Source: Paenibacillus soyae (GTDB taxonomy: Bacteria > Bacillota > Bacilli > Paenibacillales > Paenibacillaceae). Taken from it: a DNA stretch of 64,000 nt. The position numbers and the translations under genes were made by a program. The notes beneath the pieces are model-generated. The model worked only from the letters and a program-made list of their open reading frames with translations. It was not told the origin of the DNA and ran no database searches. Each line of letters begins with the position of its first letter. Position 1 is the first letter of the stretch. Positions 51,113 through 58,413 of the stretch are shown here, in pieces. Where the stretch lies: contig NZ_JANIPJ010000010.1 in the NCBI RefSeq assembly GCF_024623455.1, positions 49,195-113,194 on the forward strand, written 5' to 3'.

Positions 51113-52168
51113 ATGGCAGGCAATACATTTGGAGACGCGTTCCGAATTACGACATTCGGAGAATCGCACGGCGCTTCGATCGGCGTTATTATCGACGGAG
51201 TAACGCCGGGCGTGGAGATTGACGAGAAAGACATTCAGGTGCAGATGGACCGCAGAAAACCGGGGCAGTCCTCGGTAACGACGCCGCGTAAAGAGTCGGA
51301 TACCGTGCATATTCTGTCGGGCGTATTCGAAGGGAAAACGACGGGCACGCCCCTTGCCGTTATTTTGCACAATCATGATATGCGGCCGGAGGCATACTCG
51401 GACATCCAGCAGGCGTTCCGTCCGGGACACGCGGACTTCACCTACCTGCAGAAGTACGGCATCCGCGACCACCGCGGAAGCGGACGGGCATCCGGCAGGG
51501 AAACCGCGGCAAGGGTTGCCGGAGGCGCCGTGGCGCGCAAGCTGCTGGAGCGCAGGGGCGTGAGCATCGTGGCGTACACCAAAGAGCTGGGCGGCATTAA
51601 GTGCCAAACCTTCGACGAGCAATCGATCGAAAAAAATCCGGTCCGCGCCTGCGATCCGGTTGCGGCCGTAGAGATGGTGAAAAGGGTCGAGCAGCTCGCG
51701 GCCGAAGGGAACAGCTGCGGCGGCATCGTGGAATGCCGGATTCGCGGCGTAGTTCCAGGACTTGGGGAGCCGGTGTTCGACAAGCTGGACGCCGAGCTGG
51801 CGAAAGCGATGCTGTCGATCGGCGCCGTCAAGGGCATCGAATTCGGAGCGGGCTTCGCGGCGGCCGAGATGCTGGGCAGCGAGCACAACGACGAGATGAA
51901 CGCGGACGGCTTCGTCACCAACAACGCCGGCGGCATTATCGGCGGCATCAGCACCGGGCAGGAGATCGTGTTCCGCGTAGCGGTGAAGCCGACCTCTTCC
52001 ATCTCCCTGCCGCAGCAGACGATGAACGTGAGAGGCGAGGAGCAGGAGATCCGCACGATCGGCCGGCATGATCCGAGCATCTGCCCTCGCATCATTCCCG
52101 TCGTGGAGGCGATGGCCTGCTTGGTGCTGGAGGATCATTACAAACGCCAAGCGGCGATGATGGGGTAA
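51113..52168 (+). CDS. aroC: Chorismate synthase
   Basis: This 351-residue FMNH2-dependent enzyme makes chorismate from EPSP, the last shikimate step. Family signatures are all present: GDAFRITTFGESHGASIGVIIDG, FRPGHADFTYLQKYGIRDHRGSGRASGRETAARVAGG (signature 2) and FVTNNAGGIIGGISTGQEIVFRVAVKPT (signature 3). Start: AGGAG is 8 nt before the ATG at 51113; an upstream ATG at 51098 overlaps that site. It stands alone, beside a divergent LysR gene and not in an aro operon. A strong terminator follows. Confidence 0.97.
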   Translation: MAGNTFGDAFRITTFGESHGASIGVIIDGVTPGVEIDEKDIQVQMDRRKPGQSSVTTPRKESDTVHILSGVFEGKTTGTPLAVILHNHDMRPEAYSDIQQAFRPGHADFTYLQKYGIRDHRGSGRASGRETAARVAGGAVARKLLERRGVSIVAYTKELGGIKCQTFDEQSIEKNPVRACDPVAAVEMVKRVEQLAAEGNSCGGIVECRIRGVVPGLGEPVFDKLDAELAKAMLSIGAVKGIEFGAGFAAAEMLGSEHNDEMNADGFVTNNAGGIIGGISTGQEIVFRVAVKPTSSISLPQQTMNVRGEEQEIRTIGRHDPSICPRIIPVVEAMACLVLEDHYKRQAAMMG

Positions 52169-52194
52169 GATTGGCAACGGCTGTGGGGCAAGAG

Positions 52195-52231
52195 CGGGAT
52201 GAGACCGCGCTTGCCCCGCTTTTTTTTTCGT
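52195..52231 (+). terminator. Terminator after chorismate synthase
   Basis: GGGGCAAG-GCGG and CCGCGCTTGCCCC pair, followed by nine T. Confidence 0.9.
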
Positions 52232-52313
52232 GCGCGCACTTAAGGGTAACCTTTCTCCAATTGGCAACGTCTCTAGGGGTGTTAAATGAAATGGAAGCAG
52301 GGGGGACTCATGC

Positions 52314-52745
52314 ATGTCAAACAAGCTCATTGGGGCGGCGGCTATTATAACGGATTCGGAAGGGCGAGTACTGCTGGTGAGACACAGCTACGGCAGGCTG
52401 AACTGGGATTTGCCCGGCGGCAAAGCGGAAGCGAACGAATCCGCGCAGGAGACGGCGCAGAGAGAGGTGCTGGAGGAGACGGGGATCGTCGCAGCTGCCG
52501 ATGAACTGACGGGCATCTATTACGATCCGCGGTACGACATGCATCATTTTGTGTTCCGCGCGCGCCATGATGGCACGAGGCAGCCGGAGCCGTGTTCGCC
52601 GGAAATTCTGGAGTGCGGCTACTTTGCGGTGGACGATCTGCCCCGGCCGATGAAGGACTTTACGTATAACCGGATTATGGACGCGTTCCGAAGCGAAGAG
52701 GGGGACCGGTTTCACGTGATCGGCCCGGTGCAGTGGATTGAGTAG
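52314..52745 (+). CDS. Nudix hydrolase
   Basis: This 143-residue hydrolase of nucleoside-diphosphate-linked substrates carries a complete Nudix box at about 36-58 (G-x5-E-x7-REVLEETG pattern, beginning GGKAEANESAQE). GGGGGG is about 10 nt before the ATG. The next gene overlaps its end by 8 bp, suggesting coupled translation. The substrate cannot be told from sequence. Confidence 0.92.
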   Translation: MSNKLIGAAAIITDSEGRVLLVRHSYGRLNWDLPGGKAEANESAQETAQREVLEETGIVAAADELTGIYYDPRYDMHHFVFRARHDGTRQPEPCSPEILECGYFAVDDLPRPMKDFTYNRIMDAFRSEEGDRFHVIGPVQWIE

Positions 52746-53331
52746 GCTGCGGATTCGGCGGTTACCGGCGTGGACGCTCTTGCTGGCGGCTGTGGTGATT
52801 GGCGCATTTGTTCATGCGGCTCCGATTGCCGATGCCTTGTCCTGCGCGCCTCCTCCGCCTGTAGAAGAGGAGCTCGGGAGCAGCTCCGTCGTGTTCATGG
52901 GAAAGGTGCTCAAGGCCAATCAGGAGGGGCTCGCCGTCTTCCGCGTGGAGAAAGCGTGGAAAGGCGTTACGGGACCGGAAATGGAGATCTACGATAACGG
53001 CTGGGATCCTTTCGAGGTCGGCGAACGTTATCTCGTGTTCGGGGCCGAGCGCGAAGGCGAGCTCCGCATGAATCTTTGCGGTCGTACGGGCCCGTGGTAC
53101 GACTCTCATGAGCAAATATTCCGCGATGCGGGAATCGAACTCATCTATGTGCGGGAGGAAGGCGACGTCTTGACCGCTCAGACGACTCGGCCGGAGACGG
53201 GAACCGGGGCGGACGTTGGAGACGGAGCCGGAACGGGGAAGACGGCGGCTCAAGCAGTGTTAGCTGTTTTTTGCGGACTGGGGATTATCGTGCTTGTTGC
53301 CGTCTTGCAGCGCGGAGCGCTGCGGAAGTGA
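52738..53331 (+). CDS. TIMP/netrin-like secreted protein with C-terminal membrane anchor
   Basis: This 197-residue protein has a signal peptide (residues 1-34, ending ADALS) and a cysteine-initiated domain (SCAPPPPVEEELGSSSVVFMG, EKAWKG) resembling the netrin/TIMP-like fold, which starts with a Cys right after signal cleavage. A Gly/Thr linker and a C-terminal transmembrane helix (about 172-192) with a basic tail follow. It starts at TTG overlapping the Nudix gene; the ribosome binding site is poor, so translation probably depends on the upstream gene. Homologues in Bacillota are uncharacterised. Confidence 0.72.
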   Translation: MSRLRIRRLPAWTLLLAAVVIGAFVHAAPIADALSCAPPPPVEEELGSSSVVFMGKVLKANQEGLAVFRVEKAWKGVTGPEMEIYDNGWDPFEVGERYLVFGAEREGELRMNLCGRTGPWYDSHEQIFRDAGIELIYVREEGDVLTAQTTRPETGTGADVGDGAGTGKTAAQAVLAVFCGLGIIVLVAVLQRGALRK

Positions 53332-53757
53332 GCGGGCGACGGTGCTTGGGGAGTGCCGGGCGGTTGTCTAACCTATGACGTGACCGTTTGATATAACCAC
53401 TGAGCTGCAGAATGAAGTATCCTAAGGGAACTCACAGACGCTATTCGCTAGATTTCTGGCGGTTTGTGGCTCCTAACGGAACTGCCCGCCGTTATTTGCA
53501 CCATTTTGATAGTGGAAGAGGGTCATTTGGATGAATAAGGGCGTGTAGTTCCGTAACAATCCAGAATTGCGGCTTTTAGCGTTAATAAGGTCTGTGAGTT
53601 CCGCTAGTAATGGAGCCGCAGCGAGATCGTCACTCCGCTATTAAACATTTCATTCGCCCCATCTCACGATCCTCGCCGAGACAAGCGGCACCGCCGGCCC
53701 CCCGAAGCCACACCGCCCCAGCCAGGCCTGCAATGCGGCAAGCCGCGGCGCCAGCCG
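53332..53757. repeat. Intergenic region with long inverted repeat
   Basis: GGAACTCACAGAC (53427-53439) and GTCTGTGAGTTCC (53590-53602) are perfect 13-bp inverted arms 150 bp apart. Inside are further words such as CTAACGGAACT and AGTTCCGTAA that can pair. No gene is supported in the whole stretch. It may be a dispersed intergenic repeat or a large RNA fold; there is no T run. Confidence 0.65.
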
Positions 53758-54423
53758 TCACCCCTCCTTATCCAGCCCATGCCGGACCGCATAAAGCGCC
53801 GCCTGCGTGCGGTCCTCGAGGTCCAGCTTGCCGAGGATGTGGGTGACGTGGGTTTTGACCGTTTTCTCCGTGATGACGAGCGCTTCGGCGATGGCGCGGT
53901 TGTTCATGCCGCAGGCGATCAGGCGGAGCACCTCCAGCTCGCGCTTCGTTAGCGGCTCGTTCTCCATCTGCTCCTCCGCGGCAGGCGCGCTTCCTTGGTA
54001 CAAGCTCACGTATTGATTCATGAGCTGGCCCGCCACGTCGGGATGCAGCTCGACCTTGCCCTCGTGCACCCGGCGCACGGCCTGCACGAGCTCGTCGGGC
54101 TCGAGGTCCTTGAGCAGGTAGCCTTTGGCCCCCGCGCGGATCGCGGGAAGGGCGTGGTCCTGGTCGGTGAAGGAGGTCAGCACGATGACCTTCACGTTCG
54201 GATGCGAGGCGGTTAACCGCTGCGTCGCCTCGATTCCGCTCATGCCGGGCATGTGAATGTCCATCAGCACGATGTCGGGTGCGAGCGCCGAGACCAGCTC
54301 CAAGGCTTCTTGGCCGTTCGAGGCTTCGCCGACCAGTTGGATGTCCTTCTGCGAGGAGAGGAACAGCTGAAGGCCCCTTCGCACCATTTTATGATCGTCA
54401 GCTATCAAAATTCGTATCGTCAT
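53758..54423 (-). CDS. NarL/LuxR-family response regulator
   Basis: This 221-residue regulator has a receiver domain (1-120) with phosphoacceptor Asp55 (VLMDIHMPGMSG) and a LuxR-type helix-turn-helix (about 150-212: LTKRELEVLRLIACG, AIAEALVITEKTVKTHV). It overlaps the end of the kinase gene upstream by 26 bp, so the two are translated together. Targets unknown. Confidence 0.95.
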   Translation of the reverse strand: MTIRILIADDHKMVRRGLQLFLSSQKDIQLVGEASNGQEALELVSALAPDIVLMDIHMPGMSGIEATQRLTASHPNVKVIVLTSFTDQDHALPAIRAGAKGYLLKDLEPDELVQAVRRVHEGKVELHPDVAGQLMNQYVSLYQGSAPAAEEQMENEPLTKRELEVLRLIACGMNNRAIAEALVITEKTVKTHVTHILGKLDLEDRTQAALYAVRHGLDKEG

Positions 54424-56101
54424 CTTCTACCGTTATACCTCCTATATCGGCTGGAGAGAGGGGGAAGCTCGCCTCGATGAGCATGCCTTGGCCGGGAGAG
54501 CTGGTCAGCTTCAGCCGTCCGCCCGCCGCCTCCACCCGCTCGCGCATAATGGACAGCCCGAGGCTTCCGCCGGAAGAGGCAGCTTCTTCGAGGTCTGCGC
54601 CCTCGCCGTTATCCTTCGCTACGTATACGAGATCGCTGCCATGCACGTACAAGGCCATATCTACTTGATCGGTAGAGGCATGCTTGGCGACATTGTTCAG
54701 CGTCTCTTGCCCGATTCTCCACAACGTTTCTTCGATGGCGGAAGGCAGCTGCCGCATGCAGCCGTTGCATTTCAGCTTGACGTCGATGCCGAGACGCCGG
54801 CCGTACTCCCGAAGCGCGGTTGCTACGCCCCCATCCAGATTGGCTGGACGCATCTGCATGATCAGCGAACGCATTTCTTTCAGCGCATCCTTGGATACGC
54901 CCGTAATCTCCCGAAGCGTCTCCCGTGCGGCTTCCCACTCTTGCTCGTTCAGCATGGCCTCGGCGCCTTTGGCCGACATGGAGAGGGAGAACAGCATCTG
55001 GGAAACGGAGTCATGCAGATCGCGGGCAAGGCGGTTCCGCTCTTCGACGCGGACCAGCTCGCGGCGGTTCTCCTCCAGACGCGCGTGATCCATTGCCGCC
55101 GCGATATGATCGGCCGCGGCTTCGAGCACCTCGCTCTCGACGCGCGCGAGGAAAGCCGGCTGCGAGGAGCTGACGAGAAGCAGCCGTTCCGATTGTCCGA
55201 CGTAAGGGATAACCGGCGCAGCCCAGACAGCTGTGGCGCGAGAAGAGGTCGTGGACCAGCCCGGGAGATGCGGGGCCAGCTCGGAAGCTTGCAGCTCCTC
55301 GCTGCGGGTGGTTTTCGAAATCGAGTTTAAGGCGCGTACCGCCTGCTGGGACAGCTTGACGACGGTCCGCACCGGCTCCCCTTCCACATGCATGGCCTGC
55401 ACGCGGTACTGTCCTCCCGCACGTTCCAGCAGGACGGCCGCCGGCCAGTCGAAATGCTCGGCAAGCAGCGAAGCGGCCTTCTCCGCCAGCTGCACCTGGG
55501 CGATTCCCGTGCTGACCGCCTGATGAAGCTGCCGGCTGAATACGCTGAGCTTGGCGAATTGCTCGGCCCTGCGTTGCTCCGCTTGATGCAGCCGCATTCG
55601 CTCGACGGCCACGCCGATCTGGAAGGAGACCGCCTGAAGGAGTGCCAGCTCCTCGTCCTGGAAATGATCCTTTCCAGCAGACCCGACGTTCAGCAGCCCG
55701 AACTTCCGGCCCCCGATCCGCAGCGGCACCGTCGCGTGATGGGTGAAGCCGCAGGTGTCCCGCAGCCCCTCGGCTTTGGCCTGACTGAGCCTGCGGCAGC
55801 TCATGATGTTAACGGCGTCCTTCAGCCGGTTCTCGAAATATTTGTCCACGCACCAGCAGGAGCCGCACCGCACGAGGGATCTATCGTCGTGAAGCAGCGC
55901 GGGAGGCAGGTTGCGGTCGGCCGCCAAGGCGAATTCGTCATGTTCGTCCATGAGGAAAATCCAGCCGAAATGCAGGCCCGTCACCTCCAGCAGCTTCTCG
56001 AGCACCGCGTCCAGCATCGTGGTCATGCAATTCGATTGATTAAGCGTCTCGGCGATCGTCCTCATCGTGGTCAGCTCTTGAATATGCGAAATGTTATTCA
56101 T
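54398..56101 (-). CDS. GAF-domain sensor histidine kinase (HisKA_3) with Cys cluster
   Basis: This 567-residue cytoplasmic kinase has no transmembrane helix. It has an N-terminal GAF domain (about 1-190) with Cys79, 82, 84, 102 and 117 (CGSCWC motif), a second GAF-like domain (about 200-345), HisKA_3 (EERNRLARDLHDSVSQMLF, phosphoacceptor His) and HATPase (DNGEGADLEE, GSLGLSIMRERV). GGGAGGG lies 7 nt before the ATG at 56101; a longer frame is open upstream but has no site. The Cys cluster may bind an Fe-S cluster or act as a redox switch; that is inference. It partners the NarL-type regulator downstream. Confidence 0.92.
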   Translation of the reverse strand: MNNISHIQELTTMRTIAETLNQSNCMTTMLDAVLEKLLEVTGLHFGWIFLMDEHDEFALAADRNLPPALLHDDRSLVRCGSCWCVDKYFENRLKDAVNIMSCRRLSQAKAEGLRDTCGFTHHATVPLRIGGRKFGLLNVGSAGKDHFQDEELALLQAVSFQIGVAVERMRLHQAEQRRAEQFAKLSVFSRQLHQAVSTGIAQVQLAEKAASLLAEHFDWPAAVLLERAGGQYRVQAMHVEGEPVRTVVKLSQQAVRALNSISKTTRSEELQASELAPHLPGWSTTSSRATAVWAAPVIPYVGQSERLLLVSSSQPAFLARVESEVLEAAADHIAAAMDHARLEENRRELVRVEERNRLARDLHDSVSQMLFSLSMSAKGAEAMLNEQEWEAARETLREITGVSKDALKEMRSLIMQMRPANLDGGVATALREYGRRLGIDVKLKCNGCMRQLPSAIEETLWRIGQETLNNVAKHASTDQVDMALYVHGSDLVYVAKDNGEGADLEEAASSGGSLGLSIMRERVEAAGGRLKLTSSPGQGMLIEASFPLSPADIGGITVEDDDTNFDS

Positions 56102-56199
56102 AGGGAAACCCTCCCGTACAACTCGTGTACACCCACTATATCGCGAAACGGGCGGAGGACGAAAGAGCGGCGCGAGGAAAATTTGCCAGAACGGCTCGC

Positions 56200-56229
56200 T
56201 TGCGCCGATATCGCGGCATATGCTATCAT
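56200..56229 (+). promoter_or_regulatory. Promoter of the T-box/serS transcript
   Basis: TTGCGC (56200-56205) and TATCAT (56224-56229) have an 18-bp spacer. Transcription would begin near 56236, just ahead of the T-box leader. Confidence 0.6.
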
Positions 56230-56235
56230 ACATGA

Positions 56236-56456
56236 AAATTCGATACGGACATTATGCCATTGAAGAGCATCCAACTCGGAGGCGTTCTCGTCAAGAGGCA
56301 AGCAGCCGGCGCAACAGCCGCTTGCCTTCCTAAGTTTACCGGACTTCCGCCCGTTACAGCGGAGACAAGAGAATCGGGCCCGTGCACAGGTCCGGTTAAT
56401 TTGGGTGGCACCGCGAGAGAAGCGCTCCTCGTCCCATTGGGATGAGGGCGCTTTTT
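56236..56456 (+). ncRNA. T-box leader (tRNA-sensing riboswitch) for seryl-tRNA synthetase
   Basis: The T-box core GGGTGGCACCGCG is at 56403-56415. A terminator follows directly (GCGCTCCTCGTCCC / GGGATGAGGGCGC, then TTTTTG, 56422-56456). Upstream are a Stem-III-like hairpin (CCGC/GCGG near 56350-56366) and a distal Stem I hairpin (GGCAAGC/GCTTGCC near 56299-56328). Uncharged tRNA-Ser pairing with the T-box should stop terminator formation and allow serS expression. The specifier codon could not be fixed; UCC occurs at 56270-56272 and again after the distal hairpin. Confidence 0.9.
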
Positions 56457-56494
56457 GTGTTTTTTTCAATTCGAAAAAAAGGAGCGCGGTGAAC

Positions 56495-57790
56495 ATGTTG
56501 GACATGAAATGGATCAGAGAGCATGCGGATGAGGTGCAGCTGGCGGCGGATCGGAAAGGAATCGCCGTTTCGATCGGCGAGCTGCTAGTTAGAGACGAGG
56601 AGAAGCGTAAGCTGAAGCAGGAGACGGATGCGCTTAGAGAGAGGCGGAACCGGCTGTCGGGCGAGATCGGGCGGCTTATGACCGAACGGCGGGCCGAAGA
56701 AGCGGGACCGTTGCGCGAGGAGATGAAGGACGTAAACGGCAGGTTAGCGGTCTTGGAGGGCGAGCTGCGCGAGGCCGAGTCGATCTTCGCCGCGTTATAC
56801 GAGCAGGTGCCGAATGTCGTGTCGCCGGATACGCCGGTCGGGCGGTCGGACGAAGATAACGTGGAGCTGAAGCGGGTCGGCGAGCCGCCGGTATTTGATT
56901 TTGCGGCGCGGGACCATCTTGAGCTGGGAGAGCTGCATGGCTTGATCGACGTGCCGCGCGGCGTGAAGACGGCCGGCAGCCGGCACTATTATTTGAGAGG
57001 CGCGGGCGTCTTGCTGCACAGGGCCGTTCAGCAGCTTGCCTTGGATTTGCTGATGGAGAAAGGCTTTACGCCGCTGGAAGTGCCGCTGATGGCGAGAGAA
57101 GAGGCGATGGCGGGAACGGCGTATTTTCCCCAGGCGCGGGATCAGGCTTATCGAATCGAAGGAGAAGACCGCTATTTGGTCGGCACGTCGGAGGTGCCGC
57201 TCATTATGTATTACGCGGGAGAAGTGGTGGAGATGGACCAGCCGATCCGGTTGGCGGCCGCTTCGATGTGTTTCCGCAGCGAGGTGGGTTCGGCGGGGCG
57301 CGACGTGCGCGGGCTGTACCGCGTGCATCAATTCGCCAAGGTGGAGCAGGTCATCATTTGCCGCGCGGATCCCGAGCTGTCGGAGGCGCTATTGCAGGAG
57401 ATCACGGCCAATGCCGAGGAGCTGCTGCAGAAGCTCGAGCTGCCCTATAGACAAGTGGCGGTCTGTACCGGCGATATGTCGCAGAAGACCTACAAGCAAT
57501 ATGATCTGGAGACGTGGATGCCGAGCCGCGGCGCGTATGGCGAGACGCATTCGTCGTCGAACCTGGGCGACTTCCAGGCGCGCCGGGCGAACATCCGCTA
57601 TCGCGACGAGGATGGCAAGCTGCGCTTCTGCCATACGCTCAACAATACGGCGGTCGCGAGCCCGCGCATCTTGATTCCGCTGCTGGAGAACCATCAACGG
57701 GAGGACGGCTCGATTCATATCCCGGAGGCGCTTCGCCGTTATATGAACGGAATGAGCGAGCTTCGCGCAGAGCCGGGTCCAGTCTTCTAG
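56495..57790 (+). CDS. serS: Seryl-tRNA synthetase, non-canonical type
   Basis: This 431-residue class II synthetase charges tRNA-Ser. It has an N-terminal coiled-coil tRNA-binding arm (about 30-105), motif 2 FRSEVGSAGRDVRGLYRVHQF, and a serine-site/motif-3 region reading SSSNLGDFQARRANIRYR and HTLNNTAVASPRILIPLLENHQ. Common bacterial SerRS has TLNGSGLAVGRT at the last point, so this is a divergent paralogue. Start: AAAGGAG is 10 nt before the ATG at 56495; a GTG at 56489 is also in frame. It is controlled by the T-box upstream. It may be a second SerRS used under serine limitation or giving antibiotic tolerance, as for some duplicated SerRS. That is inference. Confidence 0.93.
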   Translation: MLDMKWIREHADEVQLAADRKGIAVSIGELLVRDEEKRKLKQETDALRERRNRLSGEIGRLMTERRAEEAGPLREEMKDVNGRLAVLEGELREAESIFAALYEQVPNVVSPDTPVGRSDEDNVELKRVGEPPVFDFAARDHLELGELHGLIDVPRGVKTAGSRHYYLRGAGVLLHRAVQQLALDLLMEKGFTPLEVPLMAREEAMAGTAYFPQARDQAYRIEGEDRYLVGTSEVPLIMYYAGEVVEMDQPIRLAAASMCFRSEVGSAGRDVRGLYRVHQFAKVEQVIICRADPELSEALLQEITANAEELLQKLELPYRQVAVCTGDMSQKTYKQYDLETWMPSRGAYGETHSSSNLGDFQARRANIRYRDEDGKLRFCHTLNNTAVASPRILIPLLENHQREDGSIHIPEALRRYMNGMSELRAEPGPVF

Positions 57791-57872
57791 TGGAGGATTA
57801 CGCCAGAAATGGTTGAAGGCGCACATCTGGAGAGATACTACTGCTTAAACAAACAGCGAAGGGGTGCGCCGA

Positions 57873-58367
57873 ATGACGAATATAACGTCTGGCAATCATG
57901 ATGAAGCGGTCAAGAAGGTATGGGAATTGATCAAAGGGATCGAGACGGCTATGCTTACGACGGTTTCGGAGGAAGGGCTGGTGTCGCGTCCCATGCAGAC
58001 GCAGGACGTCGAGTTCGACGGCGATCTATGGTTCCTGACCAAGAAGGATACGGGCAAATTCCACGAGCTGCTTCACAATCGGCAGGTCAATGTGGCTTAT
58101 GCGGGCAAGTCGTATGTATCCATCCGAGGGGATGCCGAGCTTGTGCAAAGCGTAGAGAAGATCAAGCAGTTTTGGAGCCCGGCTTACGAGAAGATGCTGG
58201 AGACGACATACGACGATCCGAATTTGGTCCTCATCAAGGTAAAGGCCGAGACGGCCGAGTACTGGGACATCGGCAACAAGTTCAAGATGATCAAGTTCAT
58301 GTTCAACAGGCTGCTGGGTAAGAACACGGAAGGCACGGAGATTAATCAGCTGGTGGAGCTGAGGTAG
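57873..58367 (+). CDS. Pyridoxamine 5'-phosphate oxidase-like, general stress protein 26 family
   Basis: This 164-residue split-barrel flavin-binding-type protein resembles general stress protein 26 / YdaG (KVWELIKGIETAMLTTV, LVSRPMQTQDVEFDGDLWFLTKKDTGK, FWSPAYEKMLETTYDDPNLVLIKVKAETAEYWD). Start: GAAGGGG is 8 nt before the ATG at 57873. The family is usually induced by general stress and binds FMN/FAD, with no defined reaction. Its terminator is the insertion point of a group II intron. Confidence 0.92.
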   Translation: MTNITSGNHDEAVKKVWELIKGIETAMLTTVSEEGLVSRPMQTQDVEFDGDLWFLTKKDTGKFHELLHNRQVNVAYAGKSYVSIRGDAELVQSVEKIKQFWSPAYEKMLETTYDDPNLVLIKVKAETAEYWDIGNKFKMIKFMFNRLLGKNTEGTEINQLVELR

Positions 58368-58376
58368 GCTCAGAAG

Positions 58377-58411
58377 AAGAGGTCCGACCCGCTGGGTGGA
58401 CCTCTTTTTGT
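58377..58411 (+). terminator. Terminator after the stress-protein gene
   Basis: AAGAGGTCC (58377-58385) and GGACCTCTT (58398-58406) pair, followed by T5. The group II intron begins within a few bases of the T run. Confidence 0.92.
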
Positions 58412-58413
58412 AT

